Shown: positions 43,559 to 52,235, counted from the stretch's first letter. The stretch is 64,000 nt of DNA from Maribacter_A sp023141835 (GCA_030636725.1 DAOVWJ010000001.1:25660-89659); one strand, 5' to 3'. Notes: generated by a model not told the origin, from the letters alone. Made by a program: numbers and translations.

Positions 43559-44143
43559 ATGGCTTATGATATTACCCTTGAAGGGAAAAACTTAGTAGAA
43601 GCGGAAAAATTATTGTCAGATGTAATTACTGTATTCGAATCCTGTCATATAACATATTGGTTAGAGGGAGGTACGCTTTTAGGCTTGCGTCGAGAAGGAA
43701 GGTTATTACCTTGGGACGATGATTTGGACATTTCTATTCACGAAAGCGAAAAAAGTAAATTGAAACGACTCGAGCAAAATTTGAGAAAAAAGGGTTTTCG
43801 CTTTCGAATTCGCAAATTTCAAAGGGATTCAGACCATTTTAAAAAAGGTGATCTAAGAATGATAAAAATACGAAACAAACATTTTTTTGGCCTGATTAAA
43901 GGAAAAGTCTGTCTTGATATTTTCATTAAATACACCAAGAATGGCAAAACGTACTGGGAGATAGCCAATAAGGTCAAAAATGTACCTTCAAAGTATTATT
44001 CAAGCTTTAGTTCCTTAGATTTTAATGGCAAATCCTATTCCATCCCAAAATTAACTGATGAATATCTCACGTATCGCTATGGGGATTGGCAAACCCCTGT
44101 AAAGGATTGGGATACTTCCAAAGATGACAAAGCTTTGATTTAA
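43559..44143 (+). CDS. LicD-family phosphotransferase
   Basis: A 194-residue LicD/fukutin-type nucleotidyltransferase-fold protein. The signature is complete: YWLEGGTLLGLRREGRLLPW (33-52) followed by DDDLDI (53-58), whose aspartates bind metal. LicD enzymes move phosphocholine, phosphoribitol or related phospho-alditols from a CDP-activated donor onto a glycan. No signal peptide, so it acts at the cytoplasmic face. The flanking TagD-like and LicC-like genes would make the CDP donor. It is convergent with the TagD-like gene, five bases away. The group transferred (choline, glycerol, ethanolamine or other) cannot be told. Confidence 0.9.
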   Translation: MAYDITLEGKNLVEAEKLLSDVITVFESCHITYWLEGGTLLGLRREGRLLPWDDDLDISIHESEKSKLKRLEQNLRKKGFRFRIRKFQRDSDHFKKGDLRMIKIRNKHFFGLIKGKVCLDIFIKYTKNGKTYWEIANKVKNVPSKYYSSFSSLDFNGKSYSIPKLTDEYLTYRYGDWQTPVKDWDTSKDDKALI

Positions 44144-44148
44144 ACCTT

Positions 44149-44754
44149 TTAGGCAGTTAACTTCAAAGCATCTTTCAATATTGTGCTACTAACATTGGCA
44201 GTATACGAAAAATACTCCATTGCACAGCTCACTTTTGGATATCTGCCACGCCAATCATCACCTACTGATATGGCATCAATCATATAAGTATCTACTATTC
44301 GCTGTTTATCCTTATCTTCTTGAGGAATTACTTCATCAACAAGTCCAATAGACTGTACCACTTTAATTCTTTCGTTAAAAGGAATAACGGGTTTCCGACC
44401 TTTTTCCTTTTCAATAAGTTCATCGGTAGAAACACCAACAATTAAGTAATCACAAAGTTCCTTGGATTTGATAAGAATATTCAAATGGCCATAATGGAAT
44501 ATATCAAAACACCCAGACGTATACATTCTATTATACTTTGCTTTGCTATTGGCTTTGGCGATTATTTTAAAACCCTCAATATCAATTGTCCATTTCTTTC
44601 CAGGAACATTGGTATACAAATAATCAATAATTGTCGGAATTTCATCTTCATTATCCATTGTATTAGATACTAAGACAATCTCTTTGGGCGTAATTTTAGA
44701 AATACGCCAATTAATAAACCTTGACCTCAGTTTACATAAATCTAAATCACCCAT
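44149..44754 (-). CDS. TagD-like cytidylyltransferase with N-terminal extension
   Basis: A 201-residue protein. The catalytic part (about 75-195) is a glycerol-3-phosphate cytidylyltransferase-type domain: TSGCFDIFHYGHLN with the HxGH motif, a GVSTDELIEKEKGRKPVIPFNER segment, and AISVGDDWRG. It ends with SSTILKD, matching the family's ISSTxI. TagD enzymes make CDP-glycerol; close relatives make CDP-ethanolamine or other CDP-alcohols. An extra N-terminal module of about 70 residues has no function I recognise. It lies on the opposite strand within the cluster, divergent from the LicC-like gene, with a -7 box in the shared upstream region. Confidence 0.87.
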   Translation of the reverse strand: MGDLDLCKLRSRFINWRISKITPKEIVLVSNTMDNEDEIPTIIDYLYTNVPGKKWTIDIEGFKIIAKANSKAKYNRMYTSGCFDIFHYGHLNILIKSKELCDYLIVGVSTDELIEKEKGRKPVIPFNERIKVVQSIGLVDEVIPQEDKDKQRIVDTYMIDAISVGDDWRGRYPKVSCAMEYFSYTANVSSTILKDALKLTA

Positions 44755-44776
44755 ATATTTTATAACAAATCGGTGG

Positions 44777-44784
44777 CAAAACTA
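44777..44784 (-). promoter_or_regulatory. Bacteroidota -7 box (TAGTTTTG) for the TagD-like gene
   Basis: A perfect TAnnTTTG on the minus strand, 22 bases before the ATG at 44754. Together with the plus-strand box at 44871 it suggests divergent promoters in the 209-base gap. Confidence 0.45.
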
Positions 44785-44870
44785 CAAAATCAAAATTAAA
44801 ATGAGCTATTGCAGTGGTATTTGAAGTTTGGTTGTACTAATTTTTCTATTTCAATTCTAAATAAAACCAG

Positions 44871-44878
44871 TAACTTTG
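44871..44878 (+). promoter_or_regulatory. Bacteroidota -7 box (TAACTTTG) for the LicC-like gene
   Basis: A perfect TAnnTTTG about 85 bases before the ATG at 44964, giving a leader of roughly 80 bases. A good -33 TTG is not seen. Confidence 0.4.
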
Positions 44879-44963
44879 TTGACCATAAGCATGGTTATAA
44901 TAGGGTATACTATAAAGTTGAAAACCTTATTTAACTAATTACCTGCTTTTTACAACACAACCT

Positions 44964-45647
44964 ATGAAAATTGTTATCCTGGCTGCAGGTATTGGTTCCA
45001 GATTGGGCAATCCGTTTCCCAAACCTTTGACTCCCTTAAACAATGGTAAAAGTATAATGGGCCTGCAAATAGATAACATTGCACAACATTTCAGTACAGA
45101 CGACATTAGCATTGTTGTGGGTTTCAAGAAAGATTTGATTATGGAACGTTTTCCAGAAGTCACATACGTATATAATCCCTTCTTTGACCGTACGAATACT
45201 TCGAAAAGTCTTTTAAAAGCTTTAACCAAAAGTAGGGACAAATCGGTGCTTTGGCTTAATGGCGATGTTGTTTTTGATGTGAATCTGTTAAACAAATTAC
45301 GTCCCTATATCAATAAAGGGCAATCTTTTGTTGCTGTAAATACAAGCAAAGTGGCTGAGGAGGAAGTGAAATACACATTAAAGGACAACTATATCAATAC
45401 GCTTTCAAAAACTGTGAAAAATGGTCTTGGAGAAGCTGTAGGGATAAATTTCATTGCAGCCACCGACATTAAACAATTGATCAGCAGACTGGAAGAATGC
45501 GATGACAATGATTATTTTGAACGGGGATTGGAAATTGCAATTGAAAAAGATGGCTTACAAATTAGCGCGGTCGATATTTCTGAATTCGATTGTCTGGAGG
45601 TTGATTTTAAGGAAGATTTGGAGAATGCAAACAATCTCTTCAGATAA
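44964..45647 (+). CDS. LicC-like NTP transferase
   Basis: A 227-residue nucleotidyltransferase with the sugar/alcohol-phosphate signature LAAGIGSRLGNPFPKPLTPL at residues 6-25. It is followed by VVGFKKDLI, YNPFFDRTNTSKSLLKAL and LWLNGDVVFD, where the Asp binds Mg2+. It resembles LicC, the CTP:phosphocholine cytidylyltransferase, and short sugar-1-phosphate nucleotidyltransferases. It would make a CDP- or NDP-activated donor for LicD or the TagF-like enzyme. Its stop overlaps the start of the next gene by one base (TAATG), so the two are translationally coupled. Confidence 0.87.
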   Translation: MKIVILAAGIGSRLGNPFPKPLTPLNNGKSIMGLQIDNIAQHFSTDDISIVVGFKKDLIMERFPEVTYVYNPFFDRTNTSKSLLKALTKSRDKSVLWLNGDVVFDVNLLNKLRPYINKGQSFVAVNTSKVAEEEVKYTLKDNYINTLSKTVKNGLGEAVGINFIAATDIKQLISRLEECDDNDYFERGLEIAIEKDGLQISAVDISEFDCLEVDFKEDLENANNLFR

Positions 45648-47482
45648 TGAAGGCCATACTTTTTTGTCAAAATGCCTATGCTTTTGGCATTATGGCACCT
45701 ATTCGAGATGTATTGAAGTCTGGATCTCACGAATTCCTATGGTATATCCCAAAAAAATTACTGGAGATTTTTCCCAATAAAAAGGAAAGTTTCACGACAA
45801 GTATTCTTGATTTACAGCTATTTGGTGGCGATATGATATTTGTTCCGGGCAATGAAGTACCTTATTATCTAAAGGGGGTTAAAATTCAGATATTCCATGG
45901 TCTTGCAGGAGAGAAAAAAGGACATTTTAGAATACGGCACTACTTTGACCTATACTTAACACAGGGACCCTATTTTACTGAAAAATTCAAGGAACTCAAG
46001 GCAAAGTACAATGATTTTGATGTAGTGGAAACCGGTTGGTCCAAATTGGATATATTTAGTAAAAATCTAAATACTTTCAATCTTGAAAAAGACGAAATAC
46101 TCAAGACATATAAAACGGATACCTTGGTTCTTTATGCCCCTACCTTCTCCCCAAGCTTAACATCTGCACCATTTTTGCTGGAGGAGATAGAAAAATTGGC
46201 ACTTAAGACCGGATTTCTTATTTACATTAAGTTCCATGATCTAATGGACAGGGATTGGATTATCAATTACAGGAAATTGTCCGAACGTATACCAAATATT
46301 ATTTTTCAAGAGGAGAAAAACATCGTCAAATTTCTGCTTCAAGCTGATATTTTAATTAGTGATACCTCTTCCGTTATCTATGAATTTCTCCTGTTAGATA
46401 AACCTGTGATTTCGTTTAAGAACATTGCTGAAAATATTCAATGGGATAATTCAATCTCCTATTCCAACCTTCCAGAAAGGGTTCTTGATAATCTGAACAA
46501 CGATCCTTTCGCTGAGCAACGAGACTTGATTAATCAGCAATTCCATCCCTATAAAGATGGAAAATCAGCACACAGAATGCTCGAGGCCGTAGCCTACCAT
46601 ATTACAACAAATGGTGTTCCAAATAGCAGGAAATTATCTACTGCTCGAAAGTTGAAGATCCAAGCGATTTTCGGAAAGCCGGTTTTGAATGTTTGGGATG
46701 GAAACAAAAAAAATAAAATCACGACCCTTCTTATAACTTATAATGAGGCCAATAATATCGTTCCTGTCTTAGAGAACATAGGGTTTGCCGATGAGATTAT
46801 TGTCATAGACTCATTTAGCACGGATAAAACCGTTGAAAAAGTCAAGGAGTTTCCAAATGTAAAACTGATTCAAAGGGAATTCAAGAACTATACGGACCAA
46901 AAGTCATTTGCCATGGCGCAAGCGACAAATGATTGGATTTTGTTTATGGATGCTGATGAACGTCTGACCGATAGATTAAAAAATGAAATCCTAAAGACAG
47001 TCAATGCCAAAAGTCCGGATATTGTCGCCTATATGTTTTTGCGTACTTTCATGTTCAAAAACAAAGTATTAAGATTTAGTGGATGGCAAAACGATAAAAA
47101 TTATCGCCTTTTTAGAAAGAATAAAGTCCATTTTGATGAAGAACGGATTGTTCATGAAACGCTTATAGTCAAAGGTGAATCTGGTGTATTGAAAAACAGA
47201 TTGATCCACTACTCTTACAGAAGTTATGAGGACTACAAAGGCAAAATGGTCAAATATGGCCAAATGAAGGCCATCGAAGAATATAAAAAAGGTAAAAGGG
47301 CTTATCCCTATCATTTTGTATTTAGACCGTTGTACAGATTTCTAAAGCACTATATATTTAGGTTAGGCATTTTAGATGGTAAAAAAGGTGTTACCATCTG
47401 CTATCTAAATGCTTTGGGTGTATATTCGAGATATAAAGAATTGAAACGTCTCCGATTATTGGACAAACCTAAGGAGCCATGA
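45647..47482 (+). CDS. Fusion of TagF-like glycerophosphotransferase and GT2 glycosyltransferase
   Basis: A 611-residue two-domain protein. Residues about 1-330 resemble CDP-glycerol:glycerophosphotransferases (TagF/TagB): IFHGLAGEKKGHF (82-94), VETGWSKLDIF, LYAPTFSPS, IKFHD and SDTSSVIYEFLLLDKPVI (238-255), the family's TSxS-EF loop. A linker at about 330-355 leads to a complete GT2 domain (about 356-611) with ITYNEANNIV, DSFSTDKT and FMDADE (D435, D437), paralogous to the gene at 42648. One polypeptide may thus add a glycosyl unit and a glycerophosphate-type unit in turn. The stop overlaps the tsaC start (ATGA), so it is co-translated with a housekeeping gene. No signal or transmembrane segment: cytoplasmic or peripheral. 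Confidence 0.9.
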   Translation: MKAILFCQNAYAFGIMAPIRDVLKSGSHEFLWYIPKKLLEIFPNKKESFTTSILDLQLFGGDMIFVPGNEVPYYLKGVKIQIFHGLAGEKKGHFRIRHYFDLYLTQGPYFTEKFKELKAKYNDFDVVETGWSKLDIFSKNLNTFNLEKDEILKTYKTDTLVLYAPTFSPSLTSAPFLLEEIEKLALKTGFLIYIKFHDLMDRDWIINYRKLSERIPNIIFQEEKNIVKFLLQADILISDTSSVIYEFLLLDKPVISFKNIAENIQWDNSISYSNLPERVLDNLNNDPFAEQRDLINQQFHPYKDGKSAHRMLEAVAYHITTNGVPNSRKLSTARKLKIQAIFGKPVLNVWDGNKKNKITTLLITYNEANNIVPVLENIGFADEIIVIDSFSTDKTVEKVKEFPNVKLIQREFKNYTDQKSFAMAQATNDWILFMDADERLTDRLKNEILKTVNAKSPDIVAYMFLRTFMFKNKVLRFSGWQNDKNYRLFRKNKVHFDEERIVHETLIVKGESGVLKNRLIHYSYRSYEDYKGKMVKYGQMKAIEEYKKGKRAYPYHFVFRPLYRFLKHYIFRLGILDGKKGVTICYLNALGVYSRYKELKRLRLLDKPKEP

Positions 47483-48048
47483 ATGATCAAACAGTCGAAA
47501 TCAATAACTGCATTGACATCCTCTCCAAAGGAGGATTGATTCTTTACCCAACGGATACCGTATGGGGTATCGGCTGTGATGCTACCAACGAAGAAGCCGT
47601 TAAAACAGTATTTGAGCTGAAGCGTAGACAGGACAGTCAGGCACTGATTTGTTTGGTTGCAAATGATGCCATGCTGGAAAGGTATGTGGAAAAAGTCCCT
47701 GATGTCGCCTATGATATTTTGGATTTGGCCACCAAACCAACAACTATAATTTATGACAATCCAAATGGGATTGCCCAAAATGCCACTGGTCAAAACAAAA
47801 CTATGGCCATTCGGGTAGCTTCGGATATATTTTGCCAGTATTTGATCAACAAATTCAAAAAACCCATAATTTCAACTTCAGCCAATGTAACTGGGGAGCC
47901 TACCCCTGATGGCTTTCACGAAATCAGCAATGTTATTTTAAAAGGTGTTGACTATATCGTAAATTTGCAGCACGATAAAAAAAATGGAACTTCCTCCTCT
48001 ATCATCAAATTGAGTAACGATGGTATTGTAAAGGTGATTCGCGAATAA
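47479..48048 (+). CDS. tsaC: Threonylcarbamoyl-AMP synthase (Sua5/YrdC/TsaC family)
   Basis: A 189-residue YrdC-domain enzyme that makes threonylcarbamoyl-AMP for the t6A modification at position 37 of ANN-reading tRNAs. Motifs: LILYPTDTVWGIGCDA at the N-terminus, FELKRRQDSQALICLV (the KR-rich site), and KPIISTSANVTGEPTP near residue 130-145. The length matches the short TsaC form without a Sua5 domain. It overlaps the upstream fusion gene by four bases and is two bases before the CCA-adding gene, a tRNA-modification pair. Confidence 0.94.
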   Translation: MNDQTVEINNCIDILSKGGLILYPTDTVWGIGCDATNEEAVKTVFELKRRQDSQALICLVANDAMLERYVEKVPDVAYDILDLATKPTTIIYDNPNGIAQNATGQNKTMAIRVASDIFCQYLINKFKKPIISTSANVTGEPTPDGFHEISNVILKGVDYIVNLQHDKKNGTSSSIIKLSNDGIVKVIRE

Positions 48049-48050
48049 TA

Positions 48051-49484
48051 ATGCCAGAAAACCAAAAGAAAGCACTTCAAGACCCTATTTTTTCAATATT
48101 GGCAGAGGCTGCCGACGAACTTTCGGTCGACTGCTTTGTTATAGGTGGTTTTGTGCGCGATTACCTCCTTCAAAGAGGGATGCCCAAAGATATTGATGTT
48201 GTGGCCGTAGGTAGTGGAATTGAGTTGGCAAAAAGTGTGGCATCTAAACTTCCAGGAAATCCAAAAATATCCATTTTTAAGAATTTTGGAACGGCCATGA
48301 TCAAACATAATGATCTTGAGCTGGAATTCGTTGGGGCAAGAAAAGAAAGTTACAATCGGGATAGCAGAAAGCCAGTTGTTGAAAACGGTTCGCTTGAAGA
48401 TGATCAAAAAAGGAGGGATTTTACGATCAATGCCCTAGCATTTTCGCTTTGCAAAAGAAATTTCGGGGAATTATTGGATCCATTCGACGGAGTTCAGGAT
48501 CTTGGAAAAAAAATCATACGAACCCCATTGGAGCCAGGAGTAACATATTCTGATGACCCCTTGCGGATGATGAGGGCCATTAGGTTTGCAACTCAACTTG
48601 GCTTTACGATCGAATTAAAATCTCTACAGGCCATTACCGAGAATAAGGAACGTATTAAAATAGTTTCCAAAGAGCGTATTGTAGATGAGCTTCATAAAAT
48701 ATTACAAAGCGAAAAACCTTCTATTGGGTTTGCCCTTCTTCATAAAACAGGGGTACTGAATTACATACTGCCTGAACTTATGGCTCTTGAGGGCATCGAG
48801 GAGATTGAGGGCCAGAGGCATAAAGATAATTTTTGGCACACCCTTGAGGTAGTCGACAATATTTCGAAAACTACAGAAAACCTGTGGCTCCGATGGGCCG
48901 CTTTATTACATGACATGGGAAAAGCCCCCACCAAAAAATTCCACAAAAAAATAGGGTGGACATTTCACGGGCATGAATTTGTAGGTTCAAAAATGGTCTA
49001 TACACTTTTCAAAAGATTACGAATGCCTTTGAACGATAAAATGAAGTTCGTACAAAAAATGGTATTGATGAGCTCAAGACCTATTGTCCTTTCCGAAGAT
49101 TATGCGACCGACTCCGCGGTGAGAAGATTAATTTTTGATGCCGGGGATTTCGTTGATGACCTTATGACTTTGTGCGAAGCTGATATTACCACCAAGAACC
49201 CTAGAAAACAGAACACGTACAAGAACAATTTCAAAATCGTTCGTCAAAAAATAATTGAAGTAGAGGAACGTGACCACATACGAAACTTTCAACCTCCAAT
49301 TTCTGGCGAAGAAATAATGAAGGCATTCAATTTAAAACCTTCAAGAGAAATTGGATTGATCAAATCGGCCATTAAAGAAGCGATACTGGAAGGGGAAATC
49401 CCTAATGAATATAACAGTGCTTATCGTTATATGGTAGCCAAAGGAAAGCAATTGGGTCTAAAAATATCTGAAAATGAAAGATAA
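48051..49484 (+). CDS. CCA tRNA nucleotidyltransferase/poly(A) polymerase family, HD domain
   Basis: A 477-residue class II nucleotidyltransferase. The N-terminal head (about 25-160) has VIGGFVRDYLLQR, KDIDVV (metal-binding DxD) and RRDFTINALA. The neck follows with YSDDPLRMMRAIRFATQLGF. A C-terminal HD phosphohydrolase domain has HTLEVVDN and LLHDMGKAP. It repairs or builds the 3' CCA end of tRNAs. The length and HD domain fit the Bacteroidota CCA-adding enzyme. It follows tsaC and overlaps the heme A synthase start by 11 bases. Confidence 0.94.
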   Translation: MPENQKKALQDPIFSILAEAADELSVDCFVIGGFVRDYLLQRGMPKDIDVVAVGSGIELAKSVASKLPGNPKISIFKNFGTAMIKHNDLELEFVGARKESYNRDSRKPVVENGSLEDDQKRRDFTINALAFSLCKRNFGELLDPFDGVQDLGKKIIRTPLEPGVTYSDDPLRMMRAIRFATQLGFTIELKSLQAITENKERIKIVSKERIVDELHKILQSEKPSIGFALLHKTGVLNYILPELMALEGIEEIEGQRHKDNFWHTLEVVDNISKTTENLWLRWAALLHDMGKAPTKKFHKKIGWTFHGHEFVGSKMVYTLFKRLRMPLNDKMKFVQKMVLMSSRPIVLSEDYATDSAVRRLIFDAGDFVDDLMTLCEADITTKNPRKQNTYKNNFKIVRQKIIEVEERDHIRNFQPPISGEEIMKAFNLKPSREIGLIKSAIKEAILEGEIPNEYNSAYRYMVAKGKQLGLKISENER

Positions 49485-50490
49485 CAAGATAGTAGTATAT
49501 TGGCTTTTAGCAGGTTGTCTACTAATATTCATTATGGTTCTTGTCGGGGGAATAACAAGACTTACCCATTCCGGCCTGTCAATCTCCAACTATAAATTGC
49601 TTAGTGGCACTATCCCTCCTTTGAATGAATTGGAATGGGAAAAGGCGTTCGACTTATATAAACAGTATCCTGAATATCAAAAAATAAATACCAATTTTAC
49701 AATAGAGGATTTCAAGAGCATCTATTTCTGGGAATGGTTGCATAGGGTTATTGGAAGGACGATAGGCCTAGTTTTTGTACTTCCATTTCTATATTTCCTG
49801 TTTAAAAAGAAGCTCACAAGGCTTACAATCAAAAAATCCATAGTATTGTTATTTTTAGGGGCTTTCCAAGGCTTTTTGGGTTGGTATATGGTGAAAAGTG
49901 GACTTGTAGATAGGCCAGATGTAAGTCATTATAGATTGGCGGCACATTTGGCTACTGCTTTTATAACATTTGCCTTTACATTCTGGGTTGCTTTAGACCT
50001 TATTTTTCCAGAACGAAATAAGACCGTGCATACCAGGATTAGAAACTTAATTGGTATAGGTCTTGTTATTTTGGTTTTGCAGATTGTCTGGGGTGCCTTA
50101 GTAGCAGGTCTTGATGCAGGATTTATTCATAACCATTGGCCATTCATGAATGAATCTAAGTTAATGCACGAGACCGTATTAATAGAACAGGTTCCCATAT
50201 GGAAAAATTTTATTGAAGGAAAAAGTGGGGTTCAGTTTATCCATCGTTATTTGGCATATATAGTAGTGGGATTTATCTTGTGCATGTACTATAAAACCCG
50301 TTTTATTCAATTATCGGGCAATCAAAGAAAAGGAATCAATGGCTTAATGGCCATGGTATTCATTCAGTTTTTTCTAGGTGTTTTCACCTTAATTTATTCG
50401 GTTCCAGTCCTATTGGGCGTACTGCATCAAATATTCGCATTCTTCTTGTTAGGTAACATGACATTTGTGCTTCATCGATTTTCTAGATAA
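49474..50490 (+). CDS. ctaA: Heme A synthase (COX15/CtaA family)
   Basis: A 338-residue membrane protein with eight transmembrane helices in two four-helix halves. Conserved features: LVGGITRLTHSGLSI at helix 1, FWEWLHRVIGRTIGL with heme-ligand histidine, then SHYRLAAHLATAF, and in the second half QFIHRYLAYIVV and GVLHQIFAFFLL. It oxidises heme O to heme A for cytochrome aa3-type terminal oxidases, so the organism respires oxygen with a heme A enzyme. The 5' end overlaps the CCA-adding gene. Confidence 0.94.
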   Translation: MKDNKIVVYWLLAGCLLIFIMVLVGGITRLTHSGLSISNYKLLSGTIPPLNELEWEKAFDLYKQYPEYQKINTNFTIEDFKSIYFWEWLHRVIGRTIGLVFVLPFLYFLFKKKLTRLTIKKSIVLLFLGAFQGFLGWYMVKSGLVDRPDVSHYRLAAHLATAFITFAFTFWVALDLIFPERNKTVHTRIRNLIGIGLVILVLQIVWGALVAGLDAGFIHNHWPFMNESKLMHETVLIEQVPIWKNFIEGKSGVQFIHRYLAYIVVGFILCMYYKTRFIQLSGNQRKGINGLMAMVFIQFFLGVFTLIYSVPVLLGVLHQIFAFFLLGNMTFVLHRFSR

Positions 50491-50533
50491 AGAATATAGC
50501 GGCCTTTACCAACTTGTATTTTGATAATTAAAT

Positions 50534-50562
50534 TTGAAATTCGATCCTTAATCGTAACTTTG
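50534..50562 (+). promoter_or_regulatory. Bacteroidota promoter (TTG-N18-TAACTTTG)
   Basis: TTG at 50534-50536 and TAACTTTG at 50555-50562 are spaced by 18 bases, close to the sigma-ABfr consensus. Transcription would start near 50568, 14 bases before the ATG at 50582. It is the best-formed promoter seen in the window. Confidence 0.65.
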
Positions 50563-50581
50563 CCTTATTAAAAAGTAATCA

Positions 50582-51079
50582 ATGATTTACAAAATCAGGA
50601 TAATTTTGGATGCTGGTGAAGATATCTTCAGGGATATTGAAATTGAAGCCAAAAATTCCCTCGAAGAGTTTCATAATGCCATCTCACAATCATTCGGCTT
50701 TTTAGGGAACGAAATGGCGTCGTTTTATACCTGTGATACCGAATGGAACCAAGATGAGGAAATAGCTCTTTTTGATATGGGGGAAAATAGTTCTGATATC
50801 CGCTTGATGAGCGAAAATTTCTTAGAGGATATCCTTACAGAAAATACGCCGAAGCTCATTTATGTATATGATTTTCTAAATATGTGGACTTTCTTTATAG
50901 AACTTGCCGATATCGGTGAAAAGGAAGCCGGAAGGCCTTATCCTAATGTTCTATTCAGTTTTGGTGAGCTTCCAGAATTCCCCCCAGAAAAGAACTTCAA
51001 AGCAGAAAAATCTTCGTTGGACTTTGATGATACCTTTGAAAACTACGATGATTTGGATTTCGATGAAAATTGGAATTGA
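50582..51079 (+). CDS. pRiA4b ORF-3/IS1096 TnpR-like family protein
   Basis: A 165-residue protein of the PF07929-type family. IYKIRIILDAGEDIFRDIEIEAK opens as a beta strand-helix unit, followed by SLEEFHNAISQSFGF, then an aspartate-rich middle (CDTEWNQDEEIALFDM) and an aromatic beta region. It ends with a very acidic tail (DFDDTFENYDDLDFDENWN). The family name comes from plasmid and IS passenger genes, but this is a stand-alone chromosomal copy with its own promoter and no mobile element around it. Function unknown. Confidence 0.8.
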   Translation: MIYKIRIILDAGEDIFRDIEIEAKNSLEEFHNAISQSFGFLGNEMASFYTCDTEWNQDEEIALFDMGENSSDIRLMSENFLEDILTENTPKLIYVYDFLNMWTFFIELADIGEKEAGRPYPNVLFSFGELPEFPPEKNFKAEKSSLDFDDTFENYDDLDFDENWN

Positions 51080-51158
51080 TATATAATTAATTCATTATCC
51101 ACATAGGTGAAACCAAAAATTTGAACGCACCTTAAACCCTTAACCTATTACATTCTCA

Positions 51159-52217
51159 ATGATCAACCTATACCCCGCCCAAATCGAAAGCATATCACTG
51201 CATCGTGTTGGCAATAAAAATAAAAATGAAGGTATCTTTCTATCATCAGAACCCTTTAGTTTAAACGATGAAACCACTGGACTTTTAAAAGAATACTTTT
51301 TTCGGCCTTTTCGCGAGAAGGAAGAAAATTATTTTAAACTTAGTAATGAGGTGGATGTAGAATTTAATGAAATATATAAAATAGTTAATGAAATTTTCGA
51401 CAATCCAGATTGCATCCATGACAATTCAAAACAAATAGCAACCCATCTATTTGAACAATCTAATCACCCTCATATTAAAAGCGGAGAGGTCTACGTGTCT
51501 TTTTTAAGTGGATTACTATTGGACAATCAAAAAGTTGATGCAGTTGGAATCTTTAAGAGTGAATTAAAACATGATTTCCTTCAATTGGAGGAAAAAGGAA
51601 ACAATTTAGATATCGTAATCCAACAGGGGATAAATATCAACAAACTGGATAAGGGTTGTTTAATTTTCAATGTTAACAAAGAAGAAGGCTATAAAGTACT
51701 TTCGGTAGATAGTAACCGTTACGATGCCAAATACTGGTTGGAAAATTTTCTTGGAGTTGATGTCCTAGCCGATGAAAATTTCTACACCAAAAATTATCTC
51801 AAATTTTGCCAGAACTTCGCAAAAGATGTGGTACTACCCGCTGAGGACAAGCAACAGGAGGTCTTGTTTATGAACAAAGCCGTAAATCATTTTGCAAAGA
51901 ACGATGCCTTTGAAGAAAGTAGTTTTTTGAATGAAGTGATGGAAAACCCTGAATTGATTCCTGAATTCAAACACTATAAAGTCGAAAAAGGACCAAAATA
52001 TAGTATCGAGGACGTATCTAATTTTGATATTGCCAACAAGGCCGTTTCAGAGGCTAGGAAAAAAATAAAAAATGTAATTAATTTAGACACTAACATTCAG
52101 ATCAAGATGGACTTCATAAACCCAGAATCTGCTGAAAAGTTTATCGAAAAAGGATGGGACGAAGAAAAGCAGATGTACTACTATCTGGTATATTTCAATA
52201 AAGAACAAAAAAGTTAA
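51159..52217 (+). CDS. Nucleoid-associated protein (NdpA/YejK family)
   Basis: A 352-residue protein of the NA37/YejK type, known from nucleoid preparations. The N-terminus INLYPAQIESISLHRVGNK matches the family opening; GEVYVSFLSGLLLDNQKVDAVGIFKSE is the conserved middle. The C-terminal half is helical with basic patches (EARKKIKNVIN) for DNA contact. Role in vivo unclear. It stands alone between the pRiA4b-like gene and the convergent kinase-like gene. No signal peptide. Confidence 0.88.
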   Translation: MINLYPAQIESISLHRVGNKNKNEGIFLSSEPFSLNDETTGLLKEYFFRPFREKEENYFKLSNEVDVEFNEIYKIVNEIFDNPDCIHDNSKQIATHLFEQSNHPHIKSGEVYVSFLSGLLLDNQKVDAVGIFKSELKHDFLQLEEKGNNLDIVIQQGININKLDKGCLIFNVNKEEGYKVLSVDSNRYDAKYWLENFLGVDVLADENFYTKNYLKFCQNFAKDVVLPAEDKQQEVLFMNKAVNHFAKNDAFEESSFLNEVMENPELIPEFKHYKVEKGPKYSIEDVSNFDIANKAVSEARKKIKNVINLDTNIQIKMDFINPESAEKFIEKGWDEEKQMYYYLVYFNKEQKS

Positions 52218-52235
52218 GGTAAGTATGTGGCTTGA

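Noticed and set aside
50582..51079. Mobile-element passenger gene
   Set aside because: The family name comes from IS and plasmid copies, but no transposase, inverted repeats or target duplication flanks this one.
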